Shown here: one piece after another, positions 24,253 to 36,800 of the stretch
Position numbering within the stretch: position 1 is the stretch's first letter
Layout: each line of letters begins with the position of its first letter
NCBI GenBank assembly: GCA_031761405.1
Contig: JASEVX010000010.1
Span: 35,378,753-35,442,752 of the forward strand
DNA: 64,000 nucleotides
Direction: 5' to 3'
Source: Serripes groenlandicus
Taxonomy: Eukaryota; Mollusca; Bivalvia; Cardiida; Cardiidae
Position numbers and translations under genes: made by a program
Notes under the pieces: model-generated
What the model was told of the DNA's origin: nothing
Database searches by the model: none
The model's input: only the letters and a program-made list of their open reading frames with translations

Positions 24253-25880
24253 CTAGTCATCTTCATCGTCATTGTCAATGTCAATGTCGACATCACTCAT
24301 TACAAGTATTTCATCGTTGTCAACTAATTTGCTACAGGCAGAAGAACAGAGAAGGCCATGCCTCAGACATGTGCATCGAAGTGTGCTGCACCCTGTTTTA
24401 CACTCGCATCTGAACATCTCAAGCAATTTGCTTTGTGCCGCCGGCAGGTCTGTTGTGTTTGGCAACAACTGTCCCCCAACTTCTTCCCAGCCCCACTCGG
24501 ATGGCCCAAGGCCCGACACATCTCCTTTCCACTCCTGAATTTGGAAGAATACTCTCAAGCTATGATATCTAGCAGCAGCTGATGTAGGGGGCAAATCCTT
24601 TGCCTCTACTGCTTTCGAACCCTTTTTCGACTTATCACAATATCGTTTGTAACGCAAACTGTTCAGATCATCTTTTTCTGCTCCGTTAAAGAGGCATACT
24701 AACGCTTCCTCCCCCGCCTTAATAATATCCTCCTTGGGATTGTTCTTATTGCCACTGAAAACCTGTGCAAGTTGACGGAACTTTGCATTCTTTATGATCA
24801 TTTTTAGTGCTCCGGCTTTGCCAAGTCCTTGAACTCTTGAGGTTGAGTCACATCCCAGTATAGCATGAATAAATAAGATGTGTGAACACACATTCTCGCC
24901 AAGTGTGGCTTTCGTCTTATTTATGTCCCAGACTCTTTGCTTGGTGAAATTTGCCTTGGGCTCTGGTCTTCAGAAGATGTCATTTGAGTTGATATCCGCA
25001 TGGTGACATAGCAGTACCAGTAAATCGGTGTCGTCACCAACAAGGACAGTATTGATTGATTTTGCGGATTCAATAGCTGCATCAACTATCATTGCATCTG
25101 CATCACCCTCCGCATGAATTGTCGTGCATCCAGCCATTTCTAACATATTGCTGAGCATTTTGAGGAATTGCTGCTTGTTCGTCTTGTTTTTTAAGAAGTT
25201 TTCCTTTTTCATACAGAGGATTGTTTGTCCGGTGAAGATGACAGTTGTCCCCGCACAACCTCCTGTACGTCGTATGTGCGTCGCATCCTTTATTGAGGGC
25301 CCATCCTCATATCCATCGAAAACGATTGATGGCGTTCCATATTTCCAAGAAACATAATCAACATACAAAGGTCCTCAGAGCTCTTCCCACGTGGCCAAGG
25401 TAACCGCTGAAGTAACGCACCTCCATCCACGACAAAGTTGCCACCAGATTTGGGAACGGATTCGGGCTGAGAATCTTTCACAATTTCCCACATTGCATCT
25501 GCAAGAAATGCTTTATTTGCTTTTCTTTGCAGAACTTTAGATTCAAAATGTGCTGCTGGAAAACTACACAACTCGTACTCAAATGCGGTGGCTGGATTAT
25601 CTTCACTGTTAGCAATGACGCTCAATCTCTGAAACAAAAGTTGGGAATCGACTTGTACCTTTTCATTTTTAATCGTAACTGCTGTTTTTGAACTTAACGT
25701 GACTGCTTGAGATTTTCTTTTAAACGAAAACTCCTGGATATTTTTACCGATCATGGATTCAAGAATGCTTTGCCCAACCTGATGTGCCTTGTCTGTATTC
25801 ACACTTTCGTTGGCTGTTATCCCATTTAGAAGGCCTCGAAGCGATGTGTCGAGCTGTCTTATCTGAAATCTGCATTGTTT
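24253..25880 (-). pseudogene. Transposon-type FEN1/XPG-like nuclease, C-terminal part
   Basis: Read from high to low coordinates: QIRQLDTSLRGLLNGITANE, a stretch ending QVDSQLLFQRL, FVVDGGALLQRLPWP, a frameshift near 25372, SIVFDGYEDGPSIKDATHIR, GDADAMIVDAA, VGDDTDLLVLLCHHAD, an in-frame TGA at ~24970, VWDINKTKATLGENVCSHIL, LGCDSTSRVQGLGKAGAL, and a Cys-rich end (FRCECKTGC...RCTCLRHGLLC) with an Asp-rich tail. The acidic DAD and DDTDLL boxes followed by GCD...GLGK match the metal-binding residues and helix-hairpin-helix of FEN1/XPG nucleases (PIN-like fold); the Cys-rich tail is CXC-like. Such proteins are multicopy in invertebrates and, to my knowledge, tied to DNA transposons (Academ elements encode an XPG-like nuclease). 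One frameshift and one nonsense codon make it non-functional. The 5' side is cut off at a MITE-like sequence near 25870. Confidence 0.75.
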
Positions 25881-26000
25881 GGCTGTGAGTTATAAAGATA
25901 TTTCAAAAATCCTATAACATGAAAATAGAGTCGTCCGAGTTTGAACATGGAAGAGTCTACTTTAAACAATTCGGCGCTGAAAGGGTTAATACAACAGTTT
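25863..26000. mobile_element. TTAA-ended element fragment at the nuclease-gene break
   Basis: CTGAAATCTGCATTGTTTG, GAGTTTGAACATGGAAGAGT and CGGCGCTGAAAGGGTTAA match segments at 51.92-52.05 and 41.97-42.05 kb. It ends in TTAA and truncates the nuclease pseudogene. Confidence 0.55.
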
Positions 26001-26190
26001 TGTTTGTCTTTTTGGTTTGGTGCTCTTCACGCCGCTTTCAACAATTCATCAGTCATATCACGGATGTGCTGCGTAATTTTCCGTTACTACGGTTCGATGT
26101 ATCCTCCTGACACAAGCGAGTCAGTCGTTAATCTAACCCCACAACCAAGAGCGACAAGAAGGGACAGCCATTGATATCAATTAAAAGGTC
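26000..26190. other. SINE-like scraps, no gene
   Basis: CACGCCGCTTTCAACAATTC resembles the complement of the common SINE 3' domain; a type B head complement follows directly. Confidence 0.45.
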
Positions 26191-26275
26191 GTCGGTATAA
26201 CCCGGCCGGGGATCCAACTCGTGACCTGCCTCATACGAGGGGGTCGTTCTACAACTACTACACCAAGGCGGTCAC
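26187..26275 (-). mobile_element. SINE, head type B (antisense)
   Basis: The minus strand reads GACCGCCTTGGTGTAGTAGT, a variable arm, and GGATCCCCGGCCGGG-like B-box sequence: a tRNA-like head followed by CGACGACC. Confidence 0.6.
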
Positions 26276-26398
26276 ACTACATTTGTTAAACAGAGCAGAC
26301 AACACTAATGGAAATAGAGAATTGTTTGTTTGTTCGTCTGCTGAAGACACATAGATAATTAGACCGACTTTATGCGTGGACGATTCATGGCATGTGAT

Positions 26399-26661
26399 AC
26401 ATCAACCTCGGTACCCAGGCAATTCATAAAATATATGATACCCTGGGCAAATTGGCTAGCGAAACTTCGCAAAGCATGCACCACGCTTTCCTCCGTATAT
26501 ACACTGTAATTTTCGTATCGCATAAGGTTTGTGTCATGCGGCCAATCAAGCGACTGCATTTCACCTCATTAATTCTTCATGAGTACGAGATTTTTACAGC
26601 CAATCTGCCCAGGGTATCATATAGTTTATGAATGGCCTGGGTACCGAGGATGGTGATACAT
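26399..26661. repeat. Long inverted repeat (~55-60-bp arms)
   Basis: The left arm (ATCAACCTCGGTACCCAGGC ... ATACCCTGGGCAAATTGGCT) and right arm (AGCCAATCTGCCCAGGGTAT ... GCCTGGGTACCGAGGATGGT) are ~90% complementary with a ~145-base loop. It looks like a MITE or foldback unrelated to the other families here; only one copy is seen. Confidence 0.7.
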
Positions 26662-26789
26662 GTAACGTGGCAAATATACATATAAATGATTCGCGGTTTT
26701 AGGTCTTATACATGTAATGTCTGCGTACAGTGAAAACTCGTGTAAGCCCGAGCATACATGACTAGATTGCCGTCTCTCCGCTTATGTTT

Positions 26790-27255
26790 TATACAGTCAA
26801 AACTCTTTCCCACATACAGCAAGTATACAACAGATTACTTTGGAACTATCTAGTCAAAATGTTGACATATACTCTGTAGATGAAAGAATTATTAGTGGAA
26901 AGAGTTATTATTGTGACAAAATGAGAAATTGCTCATATAAACGAGACGTGATGTAAGTGATGTACAGTGTACCCTCGTGTCAGCTCGGGCATACCTGACC
27001 CGATTCCTGACAATCCGTTTATGAATTATAAACTCTAAACCGTTTCTCACATACAGCAAGTATATAGCAGACTGCTTTGACGCCATCTAGGTAAAATGTG
27101 GACATTCTCTGTACATGAAGTAATGTTGTCTGCTGCAAAGGCGTCAGAAATCGTCTGTATACAGTATGGTTAAAAGCATAGTTTGATATAAAAATAAAGA
27201 ATTGAGGCGTTGTGAATTTTACTGCCATACCCGTTATGTGTGAAAGGTACATGTA
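26790..27255. mobile_element. Two degenerate TTAA-type MITE halves
   Basis: CTCTTTCCCACATACAGCAA and CGTTTCTCACATACAGCAAG, each followed by a TATAxCAGA(C/T)T variant, plus GTCTGCTGCAAAGGCGTCAG near 27128. Confidence 0.5.
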
Positions 27256-27258
27256 ATA

Positions 27259-27486
27259 TTAACCTTTCCCTCATACGACAATTCTGCAGCAGACGACTTT
27301 GAACATATTTTGTCGAAAGATAGAAAATCTCTATAATTGAATGGAAAACCTACGACTAAAAGTGGAAAACATTGTGGCAAAAGGAGAAATTGCTCGTTTT
27401 GAGCAATTTCTTCTTTTGTCACTATGTTTTCAAAAAGCCGTCTGCTGCGGAGGCGTCAGAAATCGTCTATATGAGGGAAGGGGTTG
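27259..27486. mobile_element. TTAA-type MITE
   Basis: TTAACCTTTCCCTCATACGA to ATGAGGGAAGGGGTTGAA, with inner arms CTGCAGCAGACGACTTTGAA and GTCTGCTGCGGAGGCGTCAG and the hairpin ATTGCTCGTTTTGAGCAAT. It lies ~320 bases upstream of the start codon of the secreted-protein gene. Confidence 0.78.
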
Positions 27487-27807
27487 AACCCTTTCCCAAA
27501 TGTATATGATAATAGGTTAAAAACACCGACAATGGATCCAGAGACTAAAATCGATATAGCTACCTATTGGGTAATTGGATCATCTACATTAATGGTAACC
27601 TATAGAAACGATATGACGCTATGGATCGATTTCTCTCGGCACGTACCCCGTTTGTTAATATACATAAGGTACATAGTACACAGTGAAAGCGGGTACCAAC
27701 TGTTAAACAGAAGTACAGAGATCGAAATTTGTGACGGTATCGACTTTAAAGGAATTAATATTCATATATGAAGTGAGTTTTACGCTTTGACGGTATATTT
27801 GAAGATT

Positions 27808-27862
27808 ATGGAGCCTCGAGGTAACATCCCGGGGGTCGTCACGATGATTTTGTTTATAACAG
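27808..27862 (+). CDS. Exon 1: start codon and signal peptide
   Basis: ATG followed by EPRGNIPGVVTMILFIT; an in-frame TGA lies ~40 bases upstream, so this is the first possible Met. It ends ACAG before GTAAGT, in phase 1. The following 3.9-kb intron holds MITEs and SINEs. Confidence 0.68.
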
Positions 27863-30800
27863 GTAAGTTTTATATGAATTTATTCTGAATATTTTGCTGG
27901 ATGTAATGAATTAATAGTTATTTTGCGGTTAATATGCATGCGTAAAACGTTGTCAAACGAATCATTACTCTATACCTCTATCAACCTGAGATAGAATGTG
28001 TCGGCCCGGATTAGCCTGCGCTGATCTGGGTCGATACATTACGCAGAGTCCATACTGTTGGTTTTCTCGTGGGACGGCTTAATTGTTCTTTCATTTATAT
28101 AAAGATTTCCCTTGATATTGCTTAAAGGTGTTTTGATAGTCGTATACTGCAGATTTATTGTATGAGGGGAAAACTTAATGGTGTCAATGCTTGCAAGCAA
28201 ATCAAGCATAGTATAGTAATAGTATTCCTATCAATGATTATATAATAATAAAGCCCTCTCTCGGAGTGTCAAAATCCCATTACTTTTAAATGATATCATA
28301 TGGCACTTCTAGTTTGGTTTCCAGTCTTACACTCAAGTCTTTGTTACAACGCGTAAACTTAACTATGAAAACGACATCACGTCAGCGGTTTGACGTAATA
28401 TAACGAAATATCCTCTATTTATGATAATTCCTCAGAAAAAGTCATGACACAGTCACAGTTCTTGTTTATCTGCTATGGATACAGGTTATTGCCATTGCTT
28501 GAATTGATGCAACTCTCAAGTCATGATTTTGAAATCAGTTAAAACAAAATTTAATATTATGGTTAACAAAGCCTTACCTATTATTGCGTTGGTCCACGTT
28601 ATTTTGTAACGACCCTCGTACCATAATTGAGAGTCCGTTTGATTGATTTGATCAAAAGTTAAAGAAAAAACATTGTTCAATGTGAACTTCATGTGTTATT
28701 TCACTGCCAAAAGTTTGACCAATTAAGAACTGTATTTTTATTTGATTGGTATGTAGGCGACACCAACATTGATGATTGTTATACATTGCTTCAAAACGAC
28801 AATGTAATAAAAAAACTTTCATATATATGTTAATGAACACATGATAAGGACATCATATATATGTTAATGAACACATGATAAGGACATTATTCTAAGTTAT
28901 ATACTATTTGTTAAATAGAATGCTTTGTACTATGGGCCGGTGTCCTAATTACTTTCAATAAAAAAATTATCATTGTCATTGAATTCTGCAACAGACGACT
29001 TTGATCATATTTCGTCAAAAAAATAGAAGATCTCTATAATTAAATGGATAACCTATGACTAAAAGTGGAAATCATTGTGGCAAAATGAAAAATTGCTCGT
29101 TTTGAGTAATTTCTACATTTGTCACTATGTTTTCAAAAAGCCGTCTGCTGCAGAGGCGTCAGAAAGCGTCTATATGAGGAAAAAGGGGTATATGTACCAT
29201 TTGTTCACTAACGTGTTTTACAAGGAAACTGACTACCTCCCCACATAGACTAGTAAGCCGATTGGTTGAACACGAATAACGCAAGTCAAATTGACGTCTA
29301 TCAAACATCGGAAGGAACGAATGACCGAGACGGGGTTCAAACCAAAGACCCCTGGATTGATAAGCCCCATCATTAACGACCGAGCTTTCGCGGCTCGACA
29401 TGTGAAGTCGGATCATGATCGTTTTCAAAGTGAACATGAAAAGAGTCGCAATAGACACACAGTATATACCCACTATTTCAGCATGACAGATATTTGTATG
29501 CATCGTTATTTGAATCGATTTTGGATCCAGTTCTTTATAGTACAGATTCCATGTAAATATTGTCGAGCTGCGATAGCTTAGTCGTTTACAAAGAGGTATT
29601 CCGATCTAGGGGTGTGGGTTCGAACCCAGGTCGGTCAATCAATCTTCCCTATGATTGACAGTTAGCCATTGTTGCTTACTTTAACGCGTCTATCACCATT
29701 GGGCTAATGGTATATGTGGAGAGGTAACCAGTTGCTTGGGAAGCATAATGTGAGAGACACAAAGCACCTAAATAGGTGAACTTGCCGACGTGAAATATGC
29801 GAAATGAGCCGTCCCGCGAGAAAACCAACATTATGGACTCTACGTAATGTATCGACCCGGATCAGACATATCTGGGCCGACACATTCCGTCTCAGAGGGA
29901 TAGAGGTATAGAGTAATGATTCCTGGAACAGAAAATCCACAAGAGGCGAAAAGTGTCTGCCCGGGTTAGGCTGCGGGGCATGCTTATAGGCTGATCCGGA
30001 TCGATAATTACGCAGAGTCCATAATGTTGGTTTTCTCCCGAGACGACTCAAATACTGTTGAAAAACGACATTAACCCATTCCCTCATATAGACGCTTTCT
30101 GACGCCTCTGCAGCAGACGGCTTTTTGAAAACATAGTGACAAAAGAAGAAATTGCACAAAACGTGCAATTTCTCCTTTTGCCACAATGTTTTCCACTTTT
30201 TGTCACAGGTTATCCATTCAATTATGGAGCTTATCTATGTTTTGACAACATACGTTCAAAGTCGTCTGCTGCAGAATTGTCGAATAAGGGAAAGGGTTAA
30301 ACTCCTATCAGTGAAATGTATTCCCATTTCAACATCAGAGAAAGGGGGGCACTGGTTGTTTTTTTTTAAATCGATTTGGGATCCATTTTCATAGATGACA
30401 TATTACAATAACCATACTTTCCCAATGTTTACCTAGGGAAAAGGTTTAAAACGGATTTCTTTCAAAAAGAAATTGAATAGATCGATTAAATGAATTAAGT
30501 TACCTTTTTTATGTACATGTATAAAGGTAACCATTGTTATTTTAGTTTACATATATAAAATTGTAAGACCCGTCTACTTTGGACACATTTGATACCGCCT
30601 CGGTGGTGTAGTGGTATCTAGCGTCCGCCTCGGGTGCGGGAGGTCGCGGGTTCGATCCCCGATCGGATCATAACAAAGAATTTAAAAATAGTAGTAATGG
30701 CTGACCTCCTGTGCGCTCAGGGTTGCTGGGTTAGCATTACGACTGACTGTCTGGTGTCAGGATAGATGGACCAATAGTACTGGTTACTTACCCAGGAAAT

Positions 30801-33800
30801 GCCGTGATATAACTAAAAAGGTTTAAAGCGGACATGTAAAACACCAAACAATGGACACATTGGAGGTGAAAAATGAACTATCCAGAAGAGTTAACCATAT
30901 TGTCGTATAGAGTTAAAGTTGAAAGAAAGACAAGGGGGAGGTTCCTTTTCGACGATTTGTTCATGACATATGAGCTGTTCCACGAGAAAATCAACATTGT
31001 GGATTCTGCGTAAAGTATCGCCGCGGATTAGCATAAGCATGCCGCACAGAATAATCGGGCAAACACTTTTCGCATCCTTTGGATTTTCTGTCTCAGGAAT
31101 CATTACTCTATACCTATATCCCCCTGAGACGGAATGTGTCGGCCCGGATTAGCCTGCGCGGACTGCGCAGGCTGATCCGGGTCTATACATTACGCAGATA
31201 CCATAATGTTGGTTTTATCGTGGAACATTCATATACAAATACGTCCAGCGTGTTCTGTATCAAGTACATCGGCGATAAACATGATAATCTGGTATTTTTC
31301 CTCTGGACTCAAGCATTCTGAGATAGCTTTATAAACTTAGTCGTTGGTTTCATTCCTCATTTTGCCAAAATGTTCCCAACTCTGATAAATTATTATACTA
31401 TAAAGATAATAATTGAGCCGTCCCGCGAGAAAACCAACAGTGTGGACTCTGCGTAAAGTATTGACCCGGATCAGCCTAAGCATGCCGCGCAGGCTTTACC
31501 CGGATAGACACATTTCGCCTTCTGTGGATTTTTTGTTTCAGAAATCATTACTCTATACCTATATCCCCCTGAGACGGAATATGTCGGACCGGATCAGTCT
31601 GCGCGGACTGCGCAGGCTGATCTGGAACGATACATTACGCAGAGGCCATAACATTGGTTTTCTCGCGGGACGGCTAATTTCTGTATCTCACCTAGATATT
31701 GTCGAAAGCGTCTGCTGTATAGTTGTCGTTTGTAGAAAAGGGTTTTTTTTTTTTATTTGTCTGTTCCGTTTCAGCAACGCTATGCATGTCGTTAGTGGAC
31801 GGTTCGGAAGAGTTCATGCCCGCTAGCATGTCGATCGAAGATCAGATCAAATCACAGGCATTGGCGACTACAGAATGCCAACCAGGACAGGTACGTGGCT
31901 CTTATCAAATGAACGTTATTTCAGACGAAACAAGCGAAAGTTTTGTTTTTTTATTATTATTGAATATCGTTTCGGAAAAACATAAACATAAATATTTTGA
32001 TATTTTGATACTTTGTTTATTGTGTGTATGGCGTTTGACGCCGTTTTCATCCAAACTAAGGTTATATCACGACGTTTCCTAAGCATAAGTTACCAGTACT
32101 ACCCGGTAGCTCAGTCGGTAACGACGCGGGTTGTGAATCCAGGGGTTGTGAGCTCGAATCCCAGCTCGACCAACATTCTTTTTGACGTTTGACAAAAGTC
32201 ACTGTGACATGCATTATTCGTCTTTCACCAATGGGCTGTTTAACAGTCTATGTGGAAAAGCAGCTAGTTGCGTGGAATGTATGCTGTGTGGTGTACTGGT
32301 GTGGGAAAACTAGGAAACGCATGAGTAGATGAACTGGTCGCCGTAATATGACTGAAAAATTGTTGAAAACGGCTTTAAACCCTAATCGATCAACTACCGG
32401 TCTACCTATCCTGACACTAGCGAGTGAGCCGTATTTCTTTCCCAACCCCGATCCTAGCGCCAAGGAGGGAAAGTCATTACTACGAGTTTTAAAGTCTTAT
32501 GGTGGATTGTAATGCGTATGATGAGACTACGCATGTAAAGGTTCACCAGAGTCTTCACTGTAACAAGACCTAATTTTGCCTGGCGCAATAGAGACTTCAC
32601 TGTCGGTCTACGTTTAGTCCATTTCGAATGACACTAGTGGCACGAATGACACGCCATTTATTATATTTTGTTCGTCATGGGTAACCGACCGACGCTATAG
32701 TCACCATGAGTTTTGATTATCATCGGAAGGAATGAACGACCTAGTCGGGACTAAACAATAATATCTCTGGATTGAAAGTCTTCGTCGTTACCGACTTAAC
32801 TATCGCCACTCGACTTTTATCCCTTTCTCACCTGCAGACGTATTTTAACGCAATAGCAGCAGACCACTTTTGAAAAACATTGTGACCAAACGTGAAATTG
32901 CAATTTCTCCTCTGGCCACAATGTTTTCAACTTTATTTAAGAATTAAGCTATCTTTCATGGAGATTTTCCAGGATTGTGTCGCTATGTTTTCATAGTCGT
33001 CTGCTGCAGAATTGTTGTGTATGGGAAAGGGTTAACTATTGAGCCGTGCTTAAACGAACACCAGCATTATACCTTTAATTACTCGTGTAGAAAAGTAGAC
33101 GTTTGCATATCCGGCATATCCATACTCTGTTTGTCATTTGGCTTCTCTGACCTATTTATTGGCTGATCGAGATCAGACTGCGTCGAATGTGATATGTATC
33201 CTAATGGTGGTTTTCCCGCAGTGCAACTCATTTATCTACGGTGTTCCGTTAGGGTCATCGTTGTTTCGCGGTTTCGACCTAGGGTCGACAGTACGATAAC
33301 GCGATGCAAGGAGGCAATATTAATATCGTACTTTCGCATCGCGTTTTCGTACTATCGCGATTTCGTACTATCGTTTTCGCAGTTTCGCATCGCGTTTTCG
33401 CACTTTCGCATCGCGTTATCGTACTGTCGACATTAGATCTGCACGATGATAAAACTGAAATACTTTTACAGTCAACAATAGACCTGCCACTGTGACGGAA
33501 AATTAGAATATCTTGATTTATTCCTTAAGGAAAAGGGCTTTAAAAACATCTCTTTTACTCATTGTGTGTATTTTACAAATTCGATTTACCAAAACCTGAT
33601 ATTTTTTTTGTCTTAGTCTTGATCTTATGTAAACGAAATTCGTACTGCATCTAGTCTAAACAAAATATGAAATTCTCGTGTTTGCTCACGTAGTGTTGTG
33701 CATATTACAACACTGTACGCGTTATTTTTTTATTCCGCTAATTTTTAAAGCCGAGACTAACATTTCCGTTTTTTGACGGAATTCAATGTCTCACTTTAGG

Positions 33801-36800
33801 AATGACTAAATTTTAAATTTGTCCTCAACTGATGTCGACAGAGTTCGGAACGAACAGAAACAATTTATTTTGGAAGATTAAACAAATAAATTCAGAAAGT
33901 CGAGTTCCTTTCTCACATTGATTTGTCAAATATCGCAGTATTCGTGATCAATTTTACATAATGATTATGGATTCGTAAATGTAAATGCAAAGCTGCATTG
34001 GGGTCAATGTGAATTTAATGATATCAACCTTTATATCAATGTAGGTTACTCGGTGATACCATTTGTAGGACACCTGTCACTTTAGCAACAAATAGACATC
34101 TGGTGAATGTGCAAGTCCTGATCAGATTGCATTAATTCGGAGTCTGATCAGGATGGATCTACACTGGCACAATGATCCAAAAAGTCATTATTCCTGCATC
34201 AGCATTCTTATTTACCATTGAAGGACATGTTGTTGTTCCAATTTAAAAGAACACTCGCATAAAAAAAGGATAAATGAATTTTTTTGAAAATAGCCATAGT
34301 CCAGGGGCGTAGCTCCCTTTAGGCACTCAAAATGCCCCCAAAATGCAGTGCGGCGATACACATCTGCGTAATGTATCGACCAGATCAGACTGCGCTGTCC
34401 GCGCAGACTGATCCGGCCGACACATTCCGTCGGGGGATAGATGTATAGAGTAGTGATTCCTGAAACAGGAGGTGAAAAGTGTATATCCGGGTATGCCGGT
34501 GTGGCATGCTTAGGCTGATCCGGTTCGATACTTTACGCAGAGTCCACAATGTTGATTTTCTCACGATACGGCCTACATATTGATTATTGCCAAGCTACGC
34601 CCCATGCATACCGTTTGTATATTCATTGCAAAGTGCTAACACATTGTCACTTCCATACTCTTACCACCTTTGAAATAAAGGTGTGTCCTTCTTGGCGCTC
34701 AGGATTGTGGGGTAATCATTACGACTGACTCGCTGGTGTCAGGACGAGTAAATCAGGAGTACTGATTCAACTTTTCCAGGAAACGCCGTGATATAACTGA
34801 ACATATTCTCAAAGCGGCGTAAATCAACATGAAATGATGTACTCATTATTTAAGTCATGCTAGCGTTTGCTATGTGTATGTGACAAGGATCTAAACACTC
34901 AAGGCAAAACAGATTGTCAGTGCGCTAAAAGAATTTGTCAGAATTTTTTAATGAATATATAATTAGTTAATATTCAACAAGAGTTTAAACATTTTTTAAC
35001 AAAACTGAATATGATGTAATAAGTTTATATTCAACAAGTCGTCATACATGTTTGACAAAACTGAATACAAATATAATAAGTTTATATCCAACAAGAGTTT
35101 AAATATGTTTTACAAAACTGAAAAAAGTATATAATAAGTGTATATCCAACAAGAGTTTAAACATGTTTAACAAAACTGAAAAAATACGTAATAAGTTTAT
35201 ATTCAACAAGGCTTTATAAATGTTTGACAAAGCCGAATACATATATAATAAGTTTATATTCATCAAGAGTTTAAACCTGTTTGACAAACCTGAAAACTTA
35301 TGTCATAAGTGTATATTCATCAAGAGTTTAAACCTGCTTGACAAACCCGAAAACTTATGTCATAAGTTTATATTCAATAAGGCCGCATACATGTTTGACA
35401 AAACTCAACAAATATATAATAAGTGTATATTCAACAAGAGTTTTAACATGTTTGACAAAACTGAAAATTAATTTAATAAGTTTATATTCAACAATGCCGC
35501 ATATACATGTTTGACAAAACTCCATACATATAAAATACGTATAATTAGTTTATAATCAACAAGGGCTAATGTATGTTTATTTATAAAACCAGAATAAATG
35601 ACAAGTGGTCTTGACCTTATCCAACGTGCAGACGCATTTTGACGCACCTGCAACATTCGAGGTTTATAAACATTGTTGAAATATGAGGGTGTGCTCAAAG
35701 GGTGCAACCTTTCCTTTAACCCCAGTGTTTTCAAATATAGTATCTATTTGTATTTGTACTTTCATTTATAGTGATTTGACAGTGAGCGATGTGTTCAAAT
35801 TCGTCTGCTGTAGATTTGTTATATGTGGGAATGGGTCAATCGACAGCTGTTTGATAATGTAGAAAGATTTAAGTTTCTAAGTATTAACTTTAACGATTTT
35901 GATTTCAAACACAAACTCATTGTTGTGTACTTTCATTGAACATCATTCACGTTTCGCTTTTACAATGTAATTATTACGTAATCTTACAAAAATGTCATAT
36001 GTTTGCGATCTTCATAAATTTTAAATCGAGTAATATATGGATGGCACAGTTAATGATAAAATGCAATAAATATATAATTAGTTTATAACCAACAAGAGTT
36101 CATATATGTTTATTTATAAAACCAGAATAAATGGCAAGTGGTCTTGACCCTTTCCCACATTCAGACGCATTTTGACGCATAGATCTGCAACATACGAGGT
36201 TTTAAAACATTGTTGAAATAGAAGTGAGTGCTCAGATCAGATCCCATAGGCAAGGCTGTATTTTACATTGATACATGTTTGATTCGTACCCTACGAAAAC
36301 TGACCATTAGCCATGTGTGACCCGTGTAGAGTCAGATCAACATTCACAATTGTGCAGCTTGATTCGGATCTGTACTGTTCGCAAATACGTCAAGGAGGGT
36401 TACTCGAAACTTCTAAAAGTGGTTTCCATTTCGATCTTTTGTCATTATCTACCCGTGTAATAATTACGTTAAGCGCCCCCCCCCCCCCCCCTTTCCCACA
36501 TACACAAAATATGAAGCAGACGACTTTGAAATCATTTCGACATATGAGCCGTCCCACGAAAAAAAAAAATGTGGACTCTGCGTAAAGTATCGACCCGGAT
36601 CAGCCTAAGCATGCCATGTAGGCTAATCCGGCTAGACAATTTTCGTCTCCTGTTGATTTTCTGCTTCAGGAGACATTGCCATATACCTCTATCCCCCTGA
36701 GACGGAATGTGTCGACCCGGATTAGCCTGCGCGGACTGCGCAGGCTGATCTGGGTCGATATATTACGAAGAGTCCATACTGTTGGTTTCCTCGCGGGACG

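Noticed and set aside
27484..27771. A 95-residue ORF just upstream of the secreted-protein start codon
   Set aside because: No recognisable domain, starts at the edge of a MITE and is in a different frame; it may be 5' UTR or intergenic.
27808..27862. Treating exon 1 as unrelated to exon 2
   Set aside because: Considered because of the 3.9-kb intron, but the phase-1 junction restores a good signal peptide and an upstream stop supports this ATG; kept at lower confidence.
30597..30680. Possible functional tRNA genes at the SINE heads (also 17347, 32101, 42470, 46433)
   Set aside because: A and B boxes are recognisable, but acceptor stems do not pair and each continues into a SINE body.
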